Positions 23,904 to 35,800 of a stretch of DNA of 64,000 nucleotides are shown in pieces; within the stretch, counting starts at the first letter, position 1, and each line of letters begins with the position of its first letter. Made by a program: the position numbers and the translations under genes. Location: assembly GCF_021155765.1 (NCBI RefSeq), contig NC_060109.1, positions 3,683,001 through 3,747,000 of the forward strand, read 5' to 3'. The notes under the pieces are model-generated. The model was not told the DNA's origin. It was given only the letters and a program-made list of their open reading frames with translations, and made no database searches. The stretch is from Diprion similis (lineage: Eukaryota; Arthropoda; Insecta; Hymenoptera; Diprionidae).

Positions 23904-25243
23904 TGTAACGCTAACTTTCTGTAACCCTCAGCTGAGGACTGACCGTTGACACTTTGGCGCGATTCTGTAAGTATTCGGAATTCTAATGAACGACAATAAA
24001 AGATATTCGTTGGGCACCAGACGCTTCAGCGTCAATTTTTAGACAAGAGGAAAGATATTAATAATTAGAGAAGCCGTTGTACGGCTGGTTAGGCTCGTGT
24101 ACTCACACGAATTGCAGGTAGAGTGGCGGTATCCAAGGCAGTCAACGATAATTAAGGAGGTAAAAGAAATAAAGAAACAAGCTCGAGTCGAAGAAATTGA
24201 CGGGTCAATCAGTTGTATAATGTTGAATTCACACGCGTTGGATCAGGCAAGTTTGTTACAAAAGATAGCAATGAAAAATTAGTCAACGCAAATAGTTCCC
24301 AAGATTTTCGATAGAATGAAGTTGAACGATAGCTTGAATAGAGGTGACAGTTGACAAGAAAACGAGAATTGTTAGTTCATCAAGTTACAGCAAGAGTGAA
24401 ATTTCATTGACAATCGGTAATTGAGGGAATTGACGATAGATCGCAATGGTAGTGACGAAAAAAAGAAAATACAGAATTTACGATAGACGATAACTAACGA
24501 AAGAGATTGACATTGATTAACAATTACCAAAGATCGGTAGCTTAGACGACATGATATTGATTACAGTGGTTAAATTATTAATTTACAACAGTCAAAGGTA
24601 CGAGGTAAAACTAACAAAGAAATTGGGATTCATAATTAACGAGAGATTATAAAACTATGAGAGTGAGAGATTGAGAGAAGGGTTTGCGGGATAAAGAAAT
24701 ACACTAAATACCTGATTACGATAAGCAAAACTCAAATTAACAAAGAAATACGGTATTCTAGAAACGATATCGATACAAAAATACCAAAGAAATTACAAAA
24801 GCAGTCCTATCTTGAAACTACCAAAGAATCGGAGGAATCAGTGATACAAAAGATATTCATTCGACAATTACGAGGTCGCTCCACGATAATTTTTCGGGAT
24901 TAATTATTCAACGAAATCATGCAGTCACACGACGGCTTACAGCAACTCATTGTTCCCGGACCATGACTCGGAATGATTATAATCCTTACTGATAGGAAGG
25001 CTGCGTCGATCTTCGGAACGAGGGCTCTATCAAACTGGATCAGGATTGTGGTTGTCCAGGTACCTGGCTAGATTTCGCCAAGGCGCGGAATTACAGAATT
25101 TACAGAGAAAAATATTAGTAACTAGTAGTTGTTGCCTATTTTGTATCAGATTTTCTTAGAGTACCCTGCCGGCGACGCGTTTTACGAGAGTTTCTTTTAA
25201 CCTTTTGGCCTTGTAACGGCCCATTCTAAAATGCCACGTTACA
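23904..25243. mobile_element. LTR-like insertion in the kinase intron
   Basis: The segment begins TGTAACG and ends CGTTACA (7-bp inverted ends with TG...CA termini), about 1.34 kb, within the intron between the last fibronectin exon and the transmembrane exon. No flanking duplication was found and no ORF of a retroelement is present, so a solo LTR is only a suggestion. Confidence 0.25.
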
Positions 25244-25280
25244 ACGTATTATTGATTCTATCACGTTATCCGATCATCAG

Positions 25281-25632
25281 ATTCCATAAGTGGGACAGAA
25301 GATGAAATATGGCTGATCACGGGAGCAATGGCTGTTCTACTTGTCGCTGTAACGCTGGTGGCTCGGAACTATCGCAGAAAGGTACTTTAAACCCTGATAA
25401 ATTCAGTCTTGGCTCTCGTGCCACGGTGAACGGACTCATTAATTCGTTAACATGGGAAATGGCTCTGACATTGTTGTACAGGCACTGAAGCGAAAAATGA
25501 TAAAAGCAAGACTGGAGTACTTTGATTTCGGGGCCCAGATTTCTCTCGATCCAGAATTGGCTGTGAGCGATCAGGCCGAGTTACTGCCGTACAACAAGAA
25601 ATGGGAATTTCCACGGGATCTCCTGAAACTCG
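25281..25632 (+). CDS. Kinase transmembrane and juxtamembrane exons
   Basis: Exon 25281-25381 encodes SISGTEDEIW followed by a hydrophobic helix (LITGAMAVLLVAVTLVA) and a basic stop-transfer end (RNYRRK). Exon 25482-25632 encodes the juxtamembrane stretch ending YNKKWEFPRDLLKL, the standard lead into a receptor kinase domain. The phases fit the neighbouring exons. Confidence 0.75.
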
Positions 25633-25916
25633 GTAATCCGCTGCTTTATTTCTTCCCCAGTAGAAGAAACTGAAAACTAACCAAGAAACCCCGTATTTAT
25701 AGTTGAGGATCAAGTATCGAAGGATGAGATATTTTAGTCGATTGACATTTTCTTTCTGACGTGAAATCATTTACTTGATGTTTCCAAAAATAGTTTCGGG
25801 TCTTTTCGTCCTGCTTATCCGACCCAGACCCTTTGTCCGATACCCAACTCGCTCGGTCGAAATTTTTCCAAGTACAACTAATCGGTGGTGCGTCATGTAT
25901 ACTATTTACCTTTCAG

Positions 25917-27696
25917 ACGGAGTACTAGGAAGTGGTGCGTTCGGCCTAGTGAGGATGGGACATGCAAAAACGATTTCCTCACGCGAAACAGTCACGACAG
26001 TTGCCGTCAAGACGGTCCGACCGACGGCCAACCTGAAGTGCATGAAGGCCCTTTATCGCGAACTCAAGATTCTCATTTACCTGGGTAAACATCTGAACAT
26101 CGTCAACTTTCTCGGCGCGTGTACCAAAAATATTGATTTGGGTGAGTTGGTGTAGGTGATTCATGGGTAATGAGTATGGCGTCACACCATACGACGTCAT
26201 GGAGAATAACACTCACATATTACGTTGGATTTCGATAGGAGAACTCTTGGTCATCGTCGAATACTGCCGATACGGAAATTTGCATGACTACTTGATACGA
26301 CGCAGAGTCAACTTTGTCAATCAATTGAATCGTTCCGAAGAAAAACTCACCGTTTTGACTGCCTGTGAAGATGCGATGAATATCGATGACGTTGGGTAAG
26401 TCACCTGGCCCAACACTGACATAAATGTTGGTGATTTCCGACCCATCTTTGTTACGTCTCTATTTATTCTTTTCATTACGTATGATTTGTTTGATGATAG
26501 CTACAATTGACTTCAAACCGATTCCCACCTTTAGGACCAGAGTTATAATCACTTATTTTCAATTGGTCTCGGGAGGATATCATGACTTGACTTGAGCTAA
26601 TCAATTTATCTTGTCGCAACTAAATTGCGATGGATCTCCGAGAATTAACCGTCCTCGTCGAAACGGTTACGCCTGTGTCCAGAAGATTCGTGAGAAACGA
26701 GTGCATTGTTTCACCATCGAAACTGTAGTTTAATTTTATTGTGTTATTTATACAGTATAAACACGGATAGAGATTGCGACGATAATTCAACAATAATCAA
26801 CTGCCCGAGTGACATTGCTTCCACGACTACGGATGCGAGAATAGAAGACTGTTTCACCAGTGGTAGTCTATCGCAACTCACCGCGCCATTGAAGTATCCA
26901 GGTGATCAGACAGATTTCAACTCAAGACCGACATGCACGTTCGACTTGGTGTGTTGGGCTTGGCAGGTCTCGTGTGGCATGCAGTATATCAGCGAGAAAA
27001 GAGTATGAAAAAATTCACGACTGTCATCTTTTTGTAACAGCAGTCCCAAATGCTGACATATTTCGCACATGGTTTTATTCGCTAGCCTTCGACCGACATG
27101 TAAAATCACCCAAGTCTGTACTGACATTGGTGCGTGGAATGGAGTCTGCGATTATTCGTGTTTCGGATAATACACGGTGACTTGGCAACGAGAAATATAC
27201 TTCTAACCGATGACAACGTGGTGAAGATCTGTGACTTTGGTTTGTCCAAGTCTCTCAGGGAAGAACAGAATCAGACGAGCACGGAGAACGGTCCTCTTCC
27301 TGTGAAATGGATGGCCATCGAGTCGCTGAGAGATCGAGTATTTTCTACCAAATCGGACGTCTGGTCTTTTGGAGTGGTTTTGTGGGAATTGTTCTTAGCG
27401 AGAACACCTTACTCCCTGATAAGACCTGAGGACGTGTGCCAAAAGCTGGCCGAAGGTTATCGTATGGAGAAACCGCAATACGCGCCCAGAAACATGTGAG
27501 TGGCAAGAGCCCATTTCATCCGAATCATCAGCGCATAAATATGAAACTCATAGGGATGTTTTAAGCCAAGGTTTTTCACTTGTACTTCAGTTACCAAATG
27601 ATGCTTCGTTGCTGGAAAGTGGAGCCGTCGTAACGACCATCGTTCGAAAGGCTAAAGATCGACATTGCCGAGTTAATTGAAGAGCATGTGAAAACG
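25917..27696 (+). CDS. Split tyrosine kinase domain exons (with lesions)
   Basis: 25917-26141: glycine loop GSGAFG, lysine in VAVKTV, alpha-C glutamate in YRELKIL. 26239-26395: hinge LVIVEYCRYGNLHDYL, then the start of the kinase insert. 26756-27002: Asn/Ser/Thr-rich insert and WQVSCGMQYISEKR. 27167-27495: catalytic loop HGDLATRN (Gly where most receptor kinases have Arg), DFG, PVKWMAIES, SDVWSFGVVLWE. 27591-27696: CWKVEPS, then stop TAA, then RPSFERLK still readable in frame. The intron acceptor at 27165-27166 is GG. The nearest upstream AG (27143-27144) would put the exon out of frame and reach TGA at 27178. Confidence 0.75.
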
Positions 27697-29784
27697 GTAA
27701 GCTCAATCGCTTGTAAAATTTGCAAGTATATTTATCATTACCTGCTGAATTATCTGCATCAATTATACTTGATGAATTGTAAAAATTAACACTTATTTGT
27801 GTCTTAAATAGTGTTATTCGCATTCAAAAAATTTCCAATATTTCTTCGGGCGTATTCAAAAAATGCACCCTTCAGGTCTGAAAAGAAGCCTCAAAAAGAC
27901 TGATTGTGAGCACTGTGGTTTTACCAGTTTCAGTGTGTGAAAAAAATATTTTTCTATACCCCGTCAACGTGAAAAATTGATATCCGCAAATTTTCAACAC
28001 AACTTGTCTTTCTTTAGTCTTAGGAAGAAATGTATCGTGTAATTTTTGGCGACCCTTTTATATCGCTATTCCTCTGTTATGCGCTTTTCAGATAATCTTT
28101 TTCGGCCGTAACGTGTTCCTTGGTACAATGTGAAAAAGATAATACGTGTCAAAGGTTTGCTAATATCTATTTTTCATTAGCTTAAAAAAATAGTTCTTAC
28201 ACACTTTAAAAGCTACAGAATGCTACCTGGGTACATCACGCAAATTCCCTAGCTAAATTTGTTCTATTAATAACAACTGAAGTATTATCTTACAAACGAC
28301 GGGAAATGATTTAAAAACACCTGAAAACGATCTACAAATGATCAAAAAAAGAATCAATTCATTCGGCTGTTCACGAGGGGCTAAGTATCTGGAGTTAGAT
28401 TGAAGTAAGCGTCCTATGTGCGGCTCTGAATGAGTCTTCTGAAGGACGGAAGATACCGCCTATAGCGACGTAATACGCCTTTCGTGGTTCCCACTCAATG
28501 GGAAGAGCGACCGAGTGAACGTGGTGAGTTATTATATCTTCTGTCCTCGCGGGAGGCTTACTCTATCGGTAAGATTTCACGGGCAGCACAAAGTAGCAGT
28601 AGCAGCAGCAATTCACTGAAAGTTACTAGAATTCCGGCGCAAGTTTTTGCTGCTTGAAATTCAATCGTCCGAACAGCAGAGCAGCAAATTCATGAGCATT
28701 GCTGCCCTACGTCGAATTACTGATGTTGGTAACATCTAGTAAGTTATTAAACTGCTGCTACATTTTACTGCTCATGAAATTTTACTTTGGATGCGTTCCG
28801 AAATTAGCTTTTAGTGCTATCAGCAATCTCTTATCTCTCTTGCGCCTGTGAGTTTGTCATTAGCTCTGTCTCTGTCCTAGGGAGTTTCTAACGCTGCCAG
28901 CTAGTTTCGGAACGCACCCTTTATGTCATATATCACTATGACACTAGTACCTTTATCTTCAATAAGACAAACCATTTCAGGTGGAAAACACCGATTATCA
29001 TTTGTCACATTCGAAAATTCGATTGTTTTAACCATATGTTGGGTATATTTAAACCTACAGGTAAAACAGTTGTCATGCGTTTAGTGTTATCGTGAGTCGT
29101 ATGTATCATCTGTTTAATTGATTTATGTTCTAGAGAACATAACGGATATTATTGACAAGTATAGAGTATCAATATTATCGATAATCAATCGTATTCTATT
29201 TACGTAATCGTAATTAAATGTCTTGTACGAAATTTTCGATTCTATTACGTTTTGTGGCGCCATCTAATACGGCGAAGAATTTTAGTCTGGCAACACTGCA
29301 GTCCCAGTATGTAATGAGCACAGAGTATACATAACCACATAACACTCCATATTTCCACGTAGAAAAGGTATCTGTTCACGAGTCTTATTTGTACTTCATA
29401 TTACAACGATAAACCCTTGTCGTTTGCATTTATATATTTTACCATTTATAAGTCATAACAGTAGTAATACCTTGCGTATTGTTTTTCTTCTGTTTACTAT
29501 TTTCCGATACGTTGCAGAGCTCTGCTGTCAATCTGACAGGCATTTTAAAGTGCCACATCAAGGTTCAGAATACGGGAAATTGCTACTTTTAGAAGTTGTT
29601 TGCATTATTCGAGTACAGCTGCTACGATTTATCGTAATATGTGGCGTTGTTTAGATGACACGTGTCGTTTCATGAATTAATTTTACCAAGAATATTGACA
29701 AGATATATGTGTGAATAAAATACACGATATTTACATTGCTCACCTCCGTTCATGTTATGATTATAATTTGTTTTACTTGTCCAG
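27697..29784. other. Intergenic stretch between kinase and SMIM14
   Basis: No gene was recognised. 28210-28340 resembles part of the repeat at 4450-4610. 28590-28790 has CAGCAG/CTGCTG-rich wording on both strands. The SMIM14 promoter and first non-coding exon probably lie in 29200-29780, but I cannot fix them. Confidence 0.4.
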
Positions 29785-29825
29785 CAAGAATCACATCTGC
29801 ACGTGGAAACTAAGTGGATGATAAA

Positions 29826-32800
29826 ATGAGTGACGAAGGATTTGACATGTGCGAGTACATGTGGGACCCTGATGTTGTCATGCGCCGTCTTCTTTCAATT
29901 GTAAGCATGTTATGGAGCTAGTCTATTGATTCTGAAGTCATATATTTCAAGTTCCATTTCATAATCACATATTTGTAACGAAGCTCATGAATATTATTTA
30001 TACTAGAGTTGTAGATAATGGGAAACTAAACTATTGTTTTTTGCTGCTACCTGTTGCTACCATCTCAATACTTATGCAATCAAAGGTGAACATAATTTCA
30101 GTTTACATCTGACCCCCAAACGAATTCCTGAATTTCAAAGAAATAATTTAAATAACTACAGAGTAGCATTCTGAGAGAAGCATTGTGAATATGAATGCAA
30201 CATAGACAATCCTTGCGATTCTTGTAACTAATTCAATAGTCTATCAAATTGTGTTTCCATTTATTTTGGAAATGGTGACAATTTTATACTTTACTTATCA
30301 CGGTGTAGGAAATTGAGGGTAGAAAAATCTTAATAGGCTCTATAATATGTTTAAATATGTAGCCACTCAGTCTCTCCACATTTATTTATTTGGCATCATT
30401 TGCGACAATGCTAATGTTCTTTTCTGGATTTAATTTTATAGTTTTATTATTTTCTTTGCTGAAAGTCTATATTTCATGAAATTTATAATTATTCTGCAGA
30501 AGAGGTAAAAAGCATGCCCAGTATTCAAATTTTGAATACAAACATACATCAAATTTCGAGTTCACAGTATTTACTTACAATTAGATGTATTAAACGTGTA
30601 AACTGTTGTTGCAAATACATGTTCACTTGCAAGAAAGAAATCACACGAAGTTACACTTCGAAAAACCACCGGAGCGGGTATTCCCTAATCATGTAATGTT
30701 TTTTTTCCAATTGTTTCACCCTTTTGCTGCCTACAATCTTAAATAAGGTTGTGGATAATTCCCTCCCTTCCCCCTCACCTGCGGTCTTCATTATTCAATG
30801 AATAACTGAAATGTTACACTGTTTTCTCATTTTTTAATCTTGTATTTTTTGTAAAAAGTGACCAACACAGTATTTCATGTTCCTACAGAGTTTTATGTAA
30901 AAAATTCTTTGTTGTGAAGATACATGGAGAGGAAATATATCGAATATTTTCTTTGCAGGCTACCAGCAAAATGTCTTTTGCGCTTACATTTTTATAGGGG
31001 AGAGTTTTTTTTTTCGAGTATATCCAGTACTGTTAAACAGAAATGGTAGGATGGAATTTTAGGTTCTCTATTTTCCATCAATAAACTCGATTTTTGGTTA
31101 TCATTCGCTCAACTTTAGTGAAGTTTTCCACTCGAGAATATTTGTAACTCGTAAAAATGATTTTTCCGAAAATATCGCGGGAAACTTATTTTAACGGAAT
31201 ACGTCTCATATTTCAGAATATTTTTATATTTTTATTTAGAGTATTACAATATCTCTTCCCCACCTCTTATTTGTAACTTCACATAAGTGGTGGACCCCCT
31301 AGTTAAGTATATTTGCTGTATTTATTAAAAGATGTGGCGGAAATTGATAGACGATTGGTTATGGGTCAATCCGGGTTCGGGACTATTCAGACCATGAGAC
31401 ACCAGTCTAAGTACACGATGCAATATTTTTCCCACAAATTCCAAACCGGTTTTACACTGTAAGGTTACAAATGAATTATACAAAAATATTGTGTGAGAAG
31501 TAGAGAAGTAGAGATGAATGAGAGTGGGTATCATTAAAATATTAGTTTGATGTTTATTGTCAGGCGATTTGTATGAAAGATGGAGATGAAGTCTACAGTT
31601 GAAAATGTAGATAAGAAGAAACTTGGAATGAGTAAATCGATACGAAAGTGCAGAAAATGGACTGCAGAATCAGAATTCTGGGAATGCGAGGAGCTAGTTG
31701 ATGTGCACAGAATATGCGAGAAATTTTTGAGTCTAATGAAATGGAGAGGCATCTGGACAAAAAAGACGTAGAATGAGTTGTTAGTGCGAAAAGAGACTGA
31801 GCACGTCACAGTACCACAGGGGTAGGTAGATGTAATTTTTAAAACGAATGTTTTCTAATGCATTGAATGATCGGTCTTGATTGTAAAAAATTTTTCGGGA
31901 GAATAGAATTCTCGACAAAATTGTTATGTGAATTTGTATTGTACAGTCATAAGTTTAGCCACTAAAGACGTTTAAAGATGAATTCAACCAAAAAACATAT
32001 ATCTTCAAACTGAGACTCATAACTTTTGAACCGTTTGAGTAACGGATTTTTCTGAATTGGTAAATTTGTATAAAAGTGAATTATTTACAAAATGTGGCCG
32101 AGGGGTAATAATTTAAAACAAGCCGTAAAAATAGTATTTTTAATGGTACTTTTCATCACTTCACAAATCAATTCAATTACTGTAAGGACCATTGAGTATG
32201 ATGAAAATCTTTGGTCGTTGTCATTCCTTTTGTTTATAAAATGGTTTCTTTTTTTATGAAATTGTTCGCTATTCCATTATTTTATTATTACTGAAGGTCA
32301 AGTTGTGTAAATCTCGGATTTCGTCATCAAGCTGTTTCGGAGATCGTCGCGGAAATTTGTTGAAAACTGAATTTCTTCGACATACATTCAGAAAATGCGG
32401 GCCGTGGCAATTTTTCAAAGCCATCTTTTGAATGTAAAATTGTGTTATTTTGGATTTTTTGATAGCGCTGTTTCCGAGATCATCGCGAGAGTTTTTGGGA
32501 CAAATACATACCGAAAGACGGACCGATTTATTTCTAAAAACCTAATTTTCGGATACTACAAAATTTGAGAACGTAGAAAAACATCTGAAATGTCAAAAAG
32601 ACCGCCAGTACCAAAAGTACCTCCTAATGAAACTTATCTTTGCTGTGAAATTAGAAAAAATGCAAAGCACGACTATCCGGCACCCATACGTTATGAAGTC
32701 GGACCTCGCTTTTCGTGTGATATAAAAATGTTACTCCAAGAGCTGTGTACTTGGCGGGCAGATTAAATTTATGTATTTCTCTGTAAATATAATTGTTTCA

Positions 32801-35800
32801 TATCCGGCTTAATATACCATTTATATATATATTGGGCGTTCCAAGTGAAATCGAGGAGTAATTTGAAGAAATTGCAGAATTTAAAAAATGGTGTTTTTTT
32901 ATTTATACCTTTTTTTACACACAAACGACCGTCGCACCACCTGAAGGAGTAGCGAAAAAATTCTTGAAAAAAATTAGGCTTCTTTTGAAGTGGAATCAAT
33001 GCGAAAAAAAGTTATGCCAGGATCTGAAGACATGAGGCAAATGACTCCTCGATTTCACTTAGAATGCCCCATACATATTGATTGTTTGTATTGATTTCGA
33101 ATATCCAGGTTCGAATAGCGACACTATACAAATTAAATAATTGCTGACACCTTTTCGTTAAGCACCTATATATTTTTATTTATTGACAGCAGGATAACAG
33201 ACAAACTGCTGACAGTGTAACTTTTTCATTTACACACTTGTCCGGCAGCTAATTAGAACTGATTGTTATATAAAGAAAAAAAGAATATTTTGATTTTTCA
33301 AGTAACAGATAGAATCAAAAAAAGACTTCAATATCATTAACAATGTATTGGCTACACATTCTCAACCGAAAGTGAGTCTTGTTGACAATAGTAAATACTT
33401 CACGATAAGATAAAAATCGGAAAAAATAAATCACATTAAAGACGATTAGAAAATTAAATTTGAATAATATTAACAATGCCGAAAAGTTTTCAATAAATTT
33501 TCTAAACAAAACAGTGTTGAGATATTTTCAGGGAATATTTTTCTTACATATAAAATGAATTCGTTGATTTTTCTGAAAACACATAAATTTTTAAGAATTT
33601 TTTCATGTTTTTGAAATTCCCATTTTCGAACATTTTAAATTTTGAAAAATAGAGGAAAAATCGTGGGGTTTGGATACGTTGTCGTAGAAACGTACATATA
33701 GTTTCGTAAATACAGCCGTTATAAATTTTTGCAAACGCAAATTTAAAAAATATGAGAAAAGCCTTTCAAAATTCATGTGTATTCAGAAGAATCAATGAAT
33801 TTATTTCACATGCCAAAAAAAAAAAACATTCCCTGAAAATGTCTTAAATAATATCTTGTTTTAACAATTTCTTGATAACTTTTGCACATTATTATTATTA
33901 TTATCCCAATTTAATTTTCTTATCGACTATTATTATTGTGGTTGGTTTTTTTCAGATTTTTATCTTATCATAAAGTATTCAATGTTGTTGACGAGACTTA
34001 CTTTTGGTTGACAATGCATAGCCAATACATTCTCAAATGACACCACGTCGTGACTACGGTAGCGGGAAACATCTACACCTTGAAAACGCGGGCATGACAT
34101 TTCGCGCATGCCGGTAATGCATGCGTGTAATGTCGGTAAAAAATTACCTGCATGCGTGAAAGGTCGGTAATAAATGTCACCAAAATGAAATTTTTCTGTT
34201 CTTCGTAATCGAAAACCAGGTCAGCTGCCATTTCGTCATTTCACCATCAAATCTCATGGGACTGGGCTCAAAATGTGTGTTTTATTACCGCCGAGTGGCA
34301 TCATACTGGAGAGTTCAATTCATTCAGTGCAACTGTGAAAATTTGGCCAATTTATGTGGGTGGTAACCAATCTGTAAAAACTTTTTTCAAATTTTGAAAA
34401 ATTAAAAAGACGCTCCACTTTTTACCAAAATAAGGCATTAACTGCCCAAGTTTCACTCTGATCGCTTAAGCGGTATCGGAGTTTTGCATCCCCGCGTTTT
34501 CGAGGTGTACAACGCGTCTTTATAAGCATCTTAATTCAAGTGATTCGCGCACATATTTGAACCTTTGTCGTGTTACAATATTGCTAATTGCATGTACATA
34601 GAATTTGAATTATCGCTGGATAATGAAAGGTTCTAGTGCTCGGTCAGGCGTCGTAGTGAAATTTAAACTCCGTTTAGAACAGGCTAGTATTTTTTTGCTG
34701 ATCTGCACAAAGGGTATGAAAGTCGTATATGCGGTTGTGAAGTTGAATATTTTTTTAATTCAAAATTTTCAGTCAACACATTGAACTGTATTGACATATC
34801 ATTTGGATCTAAATTTATAAGACAATTATTCCATATTGTTGAATGGAAACATAACCAATCATGTGTTAAACATTATGCCAGTTATTTGTCTCACTTACAT
34901 GAGTCCTGCGGTTTCAGGGCATTGAAATGGAGTTCAGATTTTCACAGACTAAAAGAGCTGTACTTATACAAAACTGGATGTCTCTCATTGTTTAATGTCG
35001 CCTGTGGCATATAATTCTCGCTGCAGTTATCTTCAGGTATCTCGAATCATAAGTAGGCATGTGAACTGCTCTGTCGATAAATACGTCAAGTACGCTTTGT
35101 TGACAACTATTTTTCACAATGAAAGTAGATTTCCCATATTCTGTGCAAGGTACAATATAAACTAAAAATGGTTCGTACAATTATTATACATCGACTGGAA
35201 AATTAAATTGGTCAACGAAATTAAAACTCCAAAGCGAGGGACCCGGATGAGTCAACCAACGAAGTACAGTACCTACCTAGACGCCAAAAACCATGAAGCG
35301 GATGAACCGAATGCGTGAAACTACGGTGAGCTGGATCTAGACACCGAAAACCATAAAGCGGACGACCCAGATGCGTGAAACTACGAAGCGCAGCAGTATC
35401 TAGGCGCCAAAATCTAACAAGTCGACGAACTGGATGCGTCAACTTGCGGAGCGCAGGACCTAAATACCGAAAACCACAAATCCAACGATCTGAATTTGTT
35501 GCCCTATGTTAGGCAGGATCCAAACGCCGAAAACCACAAAATCGCTTATCTGGATACGTCAAACTACAAAGCGTAGGACCTACACGTCGAGAACCACGAA
35601 AATGATGACCTGGGTGTGTGAAACTACGGAGCGCAGGATTAAGTTATAGGCAGTTACCGGTAGTAGCGTCATTACGTATTCCGTACCCCAGTTCCGTCAA
35701 TCTGTAAGACCGTCTGTTTACGCGTTCGGATTTACATAAAAATCAATAGAGGCTGAGATTTCGATGATATCAACACCTGGTTTGAATTTGAACTCAACGC

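Larger units (their letters stand above)
21566..27696 (+). pseudogene. Torso-like receptor tyrosine kinase, disabled
   Basis: Exons I can place, with compatible phases: 21566-21653 (signal peptide), 22244-22732, 22971-23279 and 23345-23635 (ectodomain), 25281-25381 (transmembrane), 25482-25632 (juxtamembrane), 25917-26141, 26239-26395, 26756-27002, 27167-27495 and 27591-27696 (split kinase). Fibronectin-type repeats plus a VEGFR/PDGFR-like kinase with a long insert is the torso arrangement. Torso receives Trunk/PTTH ligands and signals through Ras-ERK in terminal patterning and moulting. Two lesions are seen: the acceptor before the catalytic-loop exon reads TTTCGG instead of an AG end (27165-27166), and an in-frame TAA at 27631-27633 lies just before the conserved RPSF. 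Other exons look intact, so inactivation would be recent. Sequencing error, allelic variation or another kinase of this class remain possible. Confidence 0.72.
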
